Of a stretch of 6,187 nt of DNA, positions 1 to 5,465 are shown in pieces. Position numbers and translations under genes: made by a program. The DNA is from CAZWZG01 sp964638245 (lineage in GTDB: Bacteria; Pseudomonadota; Alphaproteobacteria; Rhodobacterales; Rhodobacteraceae): assembly GCA_964638245.1 (NCBI GenBank), contig CAZWZG010000170.1, positions 1 through 6,187 of the forward strand. The letters are read 5' to 3'. The stretch's first letter is position 1, and every line of letters starts with the position of its first letter. The notes beneath the pieces were generated by a model, which was not told the DNA's origin, ran no database searches, and was given only the letters and a program-made list of their open reading frames with translations.

Positions 1-840
1 CAGACCCTCTCTTAGTTCACGCGGCCATCTGTCCCAAAAACCCTGACGACGGACAGGCGATCCAAGAGTTCATACGGGTGACGCGCGCTACCGGCCACGT
101 CTGCCTCGTCTTTTGTGCCGACCGGCCCGCGGGATCCTTGATGGGTCGTGTGCTACGGAGCCACGTCGTTCAAACAAATCGAGGCCAATTCCTGGACCCG
201 GCGCGTGTAAGCGCATTTGCTTTGTCTATTGGCGCCCTTCACGTCCAACGCCTTTTCTGCACGGGTCCTGCAGCCGCAATGATCATTCAAGTTTGAGTCC
301 TTTGAAGGAAGCGGACCTACCAGAGACTGGGTTGCGTTTCGGAGTAACACGTTCAGGTTGGTCGAGACTAAACCACTGCGAGGGGTCTTGAGTTTCGGAA
401 TGGCGTTTCTCTTGATGGCCTTCACCGGTTGTCTTTCGGAGATGCCAATAATTTTTTTCACCTCTAGAGGATGTGCGTTTGCCTTCAAGCATGAAGTCGT
501 CTCCGCCTCCAAAGCGCAGTCCTGCGTCCCGCCTTCGCGGCTTTTCGGTGCATTCGTAACAGGCGCAGTGATCCGGCTCGCTTCAAGTGGGAAAACGATA
601 GCCCAATATACATCTGAACCGTCCGATCCCTCTGCGGCGAACGCTTGATTTCGGCACCTGCCAGATTGTTGCTCTGAAACGCCTGCTTTGGTGATCTGTG
701 CTGCAACGCAACAATAATTATTCTGCGCTCGCGAGAAAATGCTGCGTCGGCAATAGCCGCAGTTGCATAAGTCCGCTTTGTCCGCATTGCCGCCACCGAT
801 TATAGGCGCGATGAAGGTCCGGAACCGTCACCTGCGAACC
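1..840. other. Left flank with no supported gene
   Basis: Several short reading frames cross this stretch on both strands, all about 120 codons or fewer. None has a recognisable domain, a convincing ribosome binding site or the codon character of the minus-strand genes to the right. Base composition is visibly less GC-rich than the rep genes, with features such as a run of seven T at 452-458 and an AT-rich patch near 712-722. The longest candidates are a minus-strand frame at 153-512 and a very basic minus-strand frame at 485-796. I cannot assign either. The stretch may be decayed sequence, a dispersed non-coding element or simple intergenic DNA. I see no tRNA, rRNA, CRISPR array or insertion-sequence end. 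Confidence 0.5.
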
Positions 841-871
841 CTTAGGCAGGTCTGTTTTGAGACCGCCTAAG
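841..871. repeat. Hairpin overlapping the original stop codon of the ArdC-like gene
   Basis: CTTAGGC at 841-847 pairs with GCCTAAG at 865-871. After a one-base bulge (848), GGTCT at 849-853 pairs with AGACC at 860-864, leaving a six-base loop. The 12-bp stem covers the TAG stop (869-867) of the family-consistent frame of the ArdC-like gene. Neither side has a T-tract, so it does not look like a standard intrinsic terminator. It could still protect the 3' end of the message or mark the edge of an inserted segment. Confidence 0.5.
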
Positions 872-1782
872 CGACGGCCTCGTCCCGATCCGGTTGCAGA
901 TCATGCAGAAAATCGACTGCACGCTGCGCATGGGTCGCGGCCTGGAAGATATATCGCGTGTCGCTCCGAAGACCACGAAGCCAATGATCGATAATGATCG
1001 ATATAGGCGGCATGCTCCGGGCGCGGATCCGGCGACAATCCCAGATCGGCGGCCAGAAACGCAGCGCCCAGTTCCGCGACAAGCTCCTCTTGCGCATAGC
1101 CTTCATCGCCCCAGCGTTTTCGGCCGAAACTCCGGTCCAGGCGATCGGGATGGCGGGTCCAGTGGGTGATCTCGTGACCGAGTGTGGCGTAGTAGNNNNN
1201 NNNNNNNNNNNNNNNNNNNNNNNNNNNNNNNNNNNNNNNNNNNNNNNNNNNNNNNNNNNNNNNNNNNNNNNNNNNNNNNNNNNNNNNNNNNNNNNCCCCC
1301 GTGGCTCCAAAGAAGGAGTCTGCAGCTGCATCGCGCGCGATTGTGTCGAGTATCGGCTCCGGGACGGCGTAGAACGCCGCGGGAAGGCCCTCGATCTGAT
1401 CGACGTTGAAAACCGTGTAGCCTTTCATGAAGGGGATCGCGACCTCACGGTCTTGACCGGCGGCGTCGGTTTCGGTCTTGCGGAAGGTGTCTGCATAGAC
1501 GACCAGCTCGCCCTTTGCGCCCTTGCGCACCTGACCGCCGAGTTCTGACGCCTGACGATAGGTCATCCAGGTCGGCGCGGCGAAGCCCTTGGCGACCGAG
1601 GCGACCCAGAGCAGGACGATGTTGAGACCGCGATAGGCGACCCCGTTGTGCCGCAAGGGTCGGGAAACCCGCCCCGCAAGATGCTCGGTGTTCCAGGGCT
1701 TGTGCCAGGGTTGTGTCCCGGCTTCGAGATCGGCGATGATCTTCGCGGTGACGCGGGTGTAGATGTCGGGTCGTTTTGCCAT
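867..1782 (-). CDS. ArdC-like antirestriction protein with zincin metallopeptidase domain, frameshifted near the C-terminus
   Basis: Two-domain protein of the ArdC type: an N-terminal single-stranded-DNA-binding domain and a C-terminal zincin-like metallopeptidase. ArdC of conjugative plasmids protects incoming single-stranded DNA from host restriction, so a cytoplasmic DNA-protective role is likely here. The start at 1782 begins MAKRPDIYTR and has AGGAGG four to five bases upstream. The N-domain covers about residues 1-160 (PWHKPW 25-30, YRGLNIVLLW 50-59, FNVDQIEGLPA 125-135). After the N gap, HEITH at 203-207 is the zinc motif, and EELVAE (232-237) should supply the third ligand. A 10-bp tandem duplication at 983-1002 shifts the frame after about residue 263. 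As written the protein stops at 901 (293 aa) with an aberrant tail of about 30 residues. Removing one repeat copy restores a family-like tail (FQAATHAQRAVDFLHDLQP) ending at 867, giving about 301 aa. The catalytic residues are upstream of the shift, so activity may persist. The family call is firm; functional status is open. Confidence 0.88.
983..1002. repeat. 10-bp tandem duplication causing a frameshift
   Basis: AATGATCGAT occurs twice head to tail (983-992 and 993-1002) inside the ArdC-like gene. Ten is not a multiple of three, so the extra copy moves the reading frame. With one copy removed, the minus strand reads through ...AAYIDHWLRGLRSDTRYIF..., which fits the ArdC family tail. With both copies present it reads ...AAYIDHYRSLASW... 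and stops 34 bases before the expected stop. Confidence 0.9.
1196..1295. other. Assembly gap (100 N) inside the ArdC-like gene
   Basis: One hundred N separate FFGATG from YYATLGHE in the same reading frame. The gap plus two flanking partial-codon bases makes 34 codons. From memory of the family, about 32-34 residues normally lie here, so the true distance is probably close to 100 bases even though 100 N is also a default filler length. Confidence 0.95.
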
Positions 1783-1786
1783 GATG

Positions 1787-1795
1787 TCCTCCTTT
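1787..1795 (-). promoter_or_regulatory. Ribosome binding site of the ArdC-like gene
   Basis: The minus strand reads AAAGGAGGA, then CATC, then ATG at 1782. This near-perfect Shine-Dalgarno decides the start codon against the in-frame upstream extension toward 2043, whose roughly 87 residues resemble no family and lie in intergenic sequence. Confidence 0.85.
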
Positions 1796-1801
1796 CGGCA
1801 G

Positions 1802-1853
1802 GTCCCTCGTGCGGGACGCGGAAAGGCAGGACGGACGCCGTGAGCCGACGGCG
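1802..1853 (-). promoter_or_regulatory. Two small hairpins in the leader of the ArdC-like gene
   Basis: GTCCC (1802-1806) pairs with GGGAC (1813-1817) around a six-base loop. CGCCGT (1836-1841) pairs with ACGGCG (1848-1853), also around a six-base loop. Both lie just upstream of the ribosome binding site in a 273-base spacer that holds no gene. They could shape the 5' leader of the message, but short GC stems arise by chance in GC-rich DNA. I see no clear promoter in the spacer. Confidence 0.3.
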
Positions 1854-1993
1854 CATGGTCAACACGGGGGAGCGTCCGCGACCGGCGCGGGCAGGCCATT
1901 GCGCTGGCGGCGGCGTCTGTCAGGCCCGCGCTCCCCTGCTCGCACGGGGGACCTGACGGGAGGCGCAGCTGGCAGGCGGGTCGAGGATTGATC

Positions 1994-2014
1994 AGCCCCC
2001 GTGTCATCGGGGCT
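1994..2014 (-). terminator. Weak hairpin downstream of the DUF4143 ATPase gene
   Basis: AGCCCC (1994-1999) and GGGGCT (2009-2014) form a 6-bp stem with a nine-base loop, 42 bases after the ATPase stop codon. The position suits a transcript end for the minus-strand gene, but no T-tract follows on that strand, so a terminator role is only possible. Confidence 0.25.
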
Positions 2015-2055
2015 TGGGCCGCGGATTGGTCGGCAACCCACACGGAGAGGCGCTC

Positions 2056-2900
2056 CTAGAGCGTGCTCAGTTGGTCGATTGCGGCCGACAGCGGCATGGC
2101 ACGCAGCCCGCCCTGCCCCGGCACGTCGCGGGTCTCGGCATAGACCAGAAGCCGCTCCGCCACGTCGAGATCGTCAGCGGCGATATGGAACCCGCGGGTG
2201 ACCTTGGGACTGGTCGTGCGTTTGACCTCGATGGCCCAAAGCGCCCCGCCGGGCAATTTCAGGATCAGGTCGATCTCGGCCCCGGCGGAGGAGCGATAGA
2301 AACTGGCTTCCGTGCCACGCGGGGCCGCCGCGATCAGGTTTTCGATGCAGAAGCCTTCCCAGGAGCCGCCGACCACCGGATGACCGAGCAGCGCTTCCGC
2401 GGTCTCGATCCCCAAGAGCGCGTGGGTCAGGCCCGCATCGCGGATATAGACCTTGGGCGATTTGACGAGCCGCTTGCCGGTATTCGCGTGCCAGGGCGGG
2501 AGCCGTCGCACCAGCATCAGGTCCACCAGCAGATCGAGATAGCGCGCAATGCTTTGGCCGGAGACGCCGAGGCCCGCCGCCAGCTTTGCCGCATTCAAGA
2601 GCCCGCCCTGCTCATGGGCCAGCATGGTCCAGAACCGCCGCAGGGTTTCGGCCGGGATGCGCAGGCCGAAGCTCGGGATGTCCCGCTCGAGATAGGTGCG
2701 AATGAAATCCTCGCGCCAGGTCAGGCTGGCCCGGTCCGACTGGGCCAGGAAGCTGTCGGGAAAGCCGCCGCGCAGCCAGAGCCTCTGCAAGGCCCCCTGC
2801 CCCACTTCATCCAGCGTGAACGGGGTCAGTTCGTGATAGCTGACCCGGCCTGCCAGCGATTCCGCGCTTTGCTGCAACAGCGTATTCGAGGCCGACCCCA
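2056..2900 (-). CDS. ATP-binding protein of the AAA_14/DUF4143 type, N-terminus lost in the gap
   Basis: C-terminal part (about 280 codons) of a predicted ATPase with a DUF4143 domain; complete members are near 390 residues. The frame is open up to the gap and reads GSASNTLLQQSAESLAGR there. This is the strand after Walker B in AAA_14 proteins, so the Walker A and B motifs lie in the missing sequence. Counting from the TTG at 2877, ELTPF is at 16-20, LWLRGGFPDSF at 33-43 and RTYLERDIP at 60-68. A winged-helix-like stretch covers about 84-127, YIRDAGLTHALLG is at 144-156 and GSWEGFCIENL at 171-181. The last part (AEIDLIL 200-206, AIEVKR 215-220) has the D...ExK spacing of a PD-(D/E)xK nuclease-like fold. 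The TTG should not be read as the true start. Its cellular role is not established, though the family is common in accessory DNA. The family call is confident; function is unknown. Confidence 0.88.
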
Positions 2901-3000
2901 NNNNNNNNNNNNNNNNNNNNNNNNNNNNNNNNNNNNNNNNNNNNNNNNNNNNNNNNNNNNNNNNNNNNNNNNNNNNNNNNNNNNNNNNNNNNNNNNNNNN
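2901..3000. other. Assembly gap (100 N) between repC and the ATPase gene
   Basis: The gap joins the incomplete 3' end of repC to a DUF4143 gene lacking roughly its first 110-120 codons. Both missing pieces together need well over 400 bases, so the 100 N cannot be the real distance. A reading frame that appears to continue from repC across the gap ends in 24 residues unrelated to RepC (out-of-frame ATPase sequence) and is an artefact. Confidence 0.95.
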
Positions 3001-4232
3001 CTACGCTCCAGATGCAGCTCCCCTGCCCCGGCCTTTTCGACCATGCCCCGCAGATATCCGCCCGGCGAGTTGACCTCGCCTGAATGGACCTTCTCGAAGA
3101 CCAAGGCAAATGCAGCCGCAGCGGCGGGTTTGCCCATCTGCTCCTGTGCGGCGATCCAAGCGTGTTCCGAGATCCCGATCATCGGCCGCAATTCACCGGC
3201 GACCCGCACGAAATCGCGCCAATCGCGGATGTAGCCGCCCAGATTGCGCCCCCAGGAGGTGAATTCCGGGCAGGCTTGCAATATCGTTCCCAACTCGATC
3301 CCGACCTGCGGCTTGTTCGCCTCCCCTGCCCCACTGTCCGATGCTGTCCGTGCCACAGGCGCTGGTGTTGCCGGTCCGGTCGGTTCGGCCGCCGCTTCCT
3401 CATTTTCTGAGGAATTACTAATTACAGGATGAAGTTGTTTTGTAATTGGTATGTGAGGTCCGGAACTGACCTCCCTGGGGTCCATATTTTCCCTTTCCTC
3501 GGTCATCTCTGTGCTTTGATCCACAGGTTTTGCCTCCCGCAGAAATACCTTCTCGACCCGCGACAGCAGGTCAGCGAAGCGATCAGCCAGTCGCTGAAGC
3601 ATGTCGGCCGTCGCACGCGGGCCTGGCAGGCAAGCCAGAAGCGCCTCGAAGGCCTGTTGCAGGCTCCGGAGCCCCGGCATGTATTCCTGGCGCTCCAGCG
3701 CCGCCTCGAGACGCGCCCGGATACTGCGCCGGGCAATCGTGATCTGACGCCGCAAACGCTGACAAAGCGTCCACTCCGCTGCCAGATCAGCCTCCAGTGC
3801 CTCGAACTCCGCGGCCCGGGCGCTCAAGGGGGCAAGATCGAACCCGTAGGCCTCGACAATCACACCATCGGCATCGCGGCGACCCCAGCGTTTGCCATTC
3901 GGGCTGTCCCGGAAAGTGATCACGCCGACCTCCGCCAGGCGCCGGGCGTGGCGTTTGAGCGTCGACAGGGAAAACCCGGTCCGCTCCATCAGATAGGCGT
4001 TCGACGCCCAGACGATGGGTCGTCGCCCCTCCTCCCAATCCTGGGGCTGGGTAAAGGCCGCAAGCGTATCGAGCAACAGAAGATCTGCCGCTTTCAGCCC
4101 GATATGGGCCCCCACACGTTTCGCCGCGACGACACTGCGTGTCTTGGCAATGGAAATCTGTTCGCCGTCTCGAGCCAGCTGATCCGCGGTCCCGAGAGCC
4201 GGCGTCGGCTTGCGCCAACCGCTCTGTGTCAT
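3001..4232 (-). CDS. repC: Plasmid replication initiator RepC, C-terminal end lost in the gap
   Basis: Replication initiator of RepABC replicons: RepC binds the origin inside its own gene, starts replication in cis and limits copy number. 410 residues are visible, close to full length. The N-terminal RP-C domain covers about 35-135, with GAHIGL at 41-46, DWEEGRRPIVW at 65-75 and a helix-turn-helix-like stretch at about 76-104. A helical, probably coiled segment follows (138-185), then a polar low-complexity linker (235-310), then the C-terminal domain with SWGRNLGGYIRDW (326-338) and GGYLRGM (391-397). Only about 20-30 residues should be missing. The start at 4232 is supported by GGAGGTGAG eight bases upstream. 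It is the third gene of the operon, 164 bases after repB, and that spacer carries an antisense RNA and leader hairpins expected to hold down RepC synthesis. The linker-coding DNA is unusually AT-rich and is the likely oriV. Confidence 0.95.
3400..3530. other. Candidate origin of replication (oriV) inside repC
   Basis: This stretch is markedly AT-rich within a GC-rich gene and encodes the poorly conserved RepC linker, where the origin of RepABC replicons is known to lie. It holds CCTCA/TGAGG as a 5-bp dyad (3400-3414 region), AATTAC repeated with a 7-base period (3413-3418, 3420-3425), the inverse GTAATT (3442-3447), a perfect dyad GAGGTC/GACCTC (3455-3460, 3468-3473) and a DnaA-box-like site (3517-3525). 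The position follows family knowledge; the exact boundaries are inferred. Confidence 0.6.
3517..3525 (+). promoter_or_regulatory. DnaA-box-like site
   Basis: TGATCCACA matches the DnaA box TTATCCACA at eight of nine positions and sits at the edge of the AT-rich part of repC. One such box is common by chance in several kilobases, so the support comes from its location. Confidence 0.4.
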
Positions 4233-4240
4233 GCCTGTAT

Positions 4241-4262
4241 CTCACCTCCGATTTTGTGGAGG
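4241..4262 (-). promoter_or_regulatory. repC ribosome binding site and its sequestering hairpin
   Basis: On the minus-strand message the repC Shine-Dalgarno GGAGG (4249-4245) is preceded by its exact complement CCTCC (4262-4258), with an eight-base loop between them. Folding would hide the ribosome binding site eight bases upstream of the ATG. In RepABC plasmids the antisense RNA is known to favour a leader fold that blocks repC expression, so this is the likely off-state hairpin. The pairing is seen directly; its regulation is inferred. Confidence 0.6.
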
Positions 4263-4270
4263 CAAAAGAT

Positions 4271-4317
4271 TCCCGTGCGCCAAAACGACGTTCTTTCGTT
4301 GACAGTGATTCGCGGGA
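4271..4317 (-). promoter_or_regulatory. Nested stem-loop in the repC leader
   Basis: TCCCG (4271-4275) pairs with CGGGA (4313-4317), and inside it AACGA (4284-4288) pairs with TCGTT (4296-4300) around a seven-base loop. It lies between the antisense-RNA region and the ribosome-binding-site hairpin, where an alternative leader fold would be expected. It also overlaps the -35 box of the antisense promoter. Confidence 0.4.
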
Positions 4318-4327
4318 GCGGTATCCA
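4299..4327 (+). promoter_or_regulatory. Promoter of the antisense RNA
   Basis: TTGACA at 4299-4304 is a perfect -35 box, followed after exactly 17 bases by TATCCA (4322-4327) as a weaker -10. It points against the rep operon and would start RNA near 4334. Confidence 0.55.
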
Positions 4328-4351
4328 GAAGGTGTCTAATCTATTTGGATA
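4322..4351 (-). repeat. Inverted repeat in the antisense target region
   Basis: TATCCA (4322-4327) and TGGATA (4346-4351) are perfect inverse copies 18 bases apart. In the repABC message this stem would present the antisense target as a loop. On the plus strand the left arm coincides with the -10 box of the antisense promoter and the right arm touches the terminator stem. Confidence 0.4.
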
Positions 4352-4388
4352 AGCTCTCGGGCCGGATCGGCTTGGGGGCTTTTCTTTT
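4334..4388 (+). ncRNA. Countertranscribed antisense RNA (ctRNA, incompatibility factor) of the repABC operon
   Basis: Predicted RNA of about 55 bases transcribed opposite to the operon in the repB-repC spacer. RepABC replicons are known to encode a ctRNA of about this size here; it pairs with the repC leader, lowers RepC synthesis and acts as an incompatibility determinant. The support in sequence is a -35/-10 pair with 17-base spacing just upstream, a 14-bp terminator stem with U-tract at the end, and a complementary leader holding a hairpin over the repC ribosome binding site. The transcription start is estimated from the promoter. No protein is encoded. Confidence 0.65.
4351..4388 (+). terminator. 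Intrinsic terminator of the antisense RNA
   Basis: Bases 4351-4364 pair with 4368-4381 into a continuous 14-bp stem with triloop GAT, followed by TTTTCTTTT (4380-4388). Four of the pairs are G-U wobbles, which become A-C mismatches on the opposite strand. The strong stem therefore forms only in plus-strand RNA, and the T-tract is also on the plus side. Confidence 0.75.
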
Positions 4389-4396
4389 GCCTCAGG

Positions 4397-5392
4397 TCAT
4401 GATGTCGATGTCTCCTCCGATTGAGACAGATACTCCGCATAGAGCTGGTCGAGGTTCTCCGAGAGAAACTCTCCAAAGCCTGCGGAATCCTTGGATGTCA
4501 GCGAGATGGTATAGGCGCGGCCCGCGCGTCCGATGACGCCCTTGATCCGGCCCTCTCCGGCGGTCCAGGTGCGCTTGACCGGTGTGGCTTTCGCCGCCCG
4601 GCGCCGGGGTGCCCTGCCCGCCTCGGTCACCTTGCTGTGCAGAATTTCGAATCTGGTGTCGCTGTCGAGCTGGTCAAACCCCTCCGTGGCCAGGATACGG
4701 TCGGCCACCGTGACATTGCTTTTGACCGCCATCAGCTTCTTGAAATCTTCCCAGCGGTCGCGCCCGATCTGCTTGGCGGGTCCGATCGCGGCGATGACAT
4801 GGCCCGGCACGGTCCCCGCCACCGACAGCATGCGCGACAAGAGCGTGCCGTCGATGGTCAGCGCCTGCTGGATCACCTCCTTGGCCTGGCCGAGATCATG
4901 CAGGTTCCTGGCGAACAGCGCCTTCTCGATGAAGGAAAGATCGGCCCGGGCGGTGTTCTCCTGGCCCTGCGCCAGCACATGGGCGACATCGTCCATCTCC
5001 TTGACCACGGCGCGGACCGGCCGTCCGAGCGCGCGCGCGACGCGCACCCGGCGATGCCCGAAGACGACCATGTAACGGTTGGCGGCCTCCGGATGCGGCC
5101 TGAGCAGGACCGGCGTGTCCTGCCCGCCCGCTGCGATCGAGGCTTTCAACTCCTCGAAGGCCTCGTCATCGCCGCTGAGCCGGTCATTGACAAAGGAGGC
5201 ATCGATCAAGGCGGGATCGATCTCGACGATGGTTTCGCCTTCGAGAAGCCGTTTGGAGTTTTCGGCGAGACTGTCGATCGAAACCTTCATGGATTTCGAG
5301 GCACCCCGCATCGCGTAGCTCGAGCGGCCCCCATCGACCGGCGGGTCGGTCGGCTGCCCGATCACGGATTTCAACAGGTCTTTTCTGGCCAT
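4397..5392 (-). CDS. repB: Plasmid partition protein RepB (ParB/Spo0J family)
   Basis: Centromere-binding partition protein of RepABC replicons: it binds parS sites, is moved by RepA and helps repress the operon. At 331 residues it is a normal RepB length. The N-terminal ParB domain covers about 55-150, with GHRRVR at 112-117 (the nucleotide-binding GxRRxR box of ParB proteins) and QENTARADLSFIEKA (144-158). A helix-turn-helix follows at about 165-195 (AKEVIQQALTIDGTLLSRML, 170-189). The C-terminal RepB domain, used for dimerisation in the family, runs from about 205 to the end and contains a basic stretch at 260-275 (RAPRRRAAKATPVKR). The ATG at 5392 has AGGAGG about five bases upstream. It is the second gene of the operon, 73 bases after repA, and its stop lies 8 bases beyond the terminator of the antisense RNA. 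Nothing appears truncated. Confidence 0.96.
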   Translation of the reverse strand: MARKDLLKSVIGQPTDPPVDGGRSSYAMRGASKSMKVSIDSLAENSKRLLEGETIVEIDPALIDASFVNDRLSGDDEAFEELKASIAAGGQDTPVLLRPHPEAANRYMVVFGHRRVRVARALGRPVRAVVKEMDDVAHVLAQGQENTARADLSFIEKALFARNLHDLGQAKEVIQQALTIDGTLLSRMLSVAGTVPGHVIAAIGPAKQIGRDRWEDFKKLMAVKSNVTVADRILATEGFDQLDSDTRFEILHSKVTEAGRAPRRRAAKATPVKRTWTAGEGRIKGVIGRAGRAYTISLTSKDSAGFGEFLSENLDQLYAEYLSQSEETSTS

Positions 5393-5396
5393 GATG

Positions 5397-5405
5397 CCCT
5401 CCTTT
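5397..5405 (-). promoter_or_regulatory. Ribosome binding site of repB
   Basis: AAAGGAGGG followed by CATC and ATG fixes the repB start at 5392. The motif and spacing are almost the same as those before the ArdC-like gene. Confidence 0.85.
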
Positions 5406-5423
5406 CCGGGCCACGAGACCCCC

Positions 5424-5464
5424 CATCTGCACGGCTGTCAAAACGCATCTGCACGGCTGTCAAA
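5424..5464. repeat. Two 19-bp direct repeats between repA and repB, possible centromere or operator
   Basis: CATCTGCACGGCTGTCAAA occurs at 5424-5442 and again at 5446-5464, a 22-bp period, or about two helical turns. The pair fills the repA-repB spacer up to the repA stop codon. Some RepABC plasmids carry their parS sites in this spacer, so RepB or RepA binding is a reasonable guess. The repeats lack the 16-bp parS palindrome GTT-N4-GC-N4-AAC and show only an imperfect dyad. On the minus strand each copy contains TTGACA, so a promoter contribution to repB is also possible. Confidence 0.6.
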
Positions 5465-5465
5465 C

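Noticed and set aside
3..296. Plus-strand frame open from the window edge, 97 residues
   Set aside because: No recognisable motif and an overlapping minus-strand frame of similar quality; it could be the tail of a gene but nothing supports that.
153..512. Minus-strand frame of 119 residues
   Set aside because: No family resemblance, no good ribosome binding site and lower-GC context; treated as chance.
485..796. Minus-strand frame of 103 very basic residues with TATAAT (805-800) just upstream
   Set aside because: The -10 box has no acceptable -35 at 16-18 bases and would start RNA inside the frame; arginine-rich translation is typical of non-coding GC-biased DNA.
1783..2043. N-terminal extension of the ArdC-like protein up to 2043
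   Set aside because: Residues upstream of MAKRPD do not resemble the family, and a strong ribosome binding site marks the start at 1782.
2014..3234. Long plus-strand frame of about 400 codons crossing an N gap
   Set aside because: It is the antisense shadow of the DUF4143 ATPase and repC, and its length depends on the gap.
2826..4232. Fusion protein of RepC with a 24-residue tail beyond the gap
   Set aside because: The tail is out-of-frame ATPase sequence joined only by filler N.
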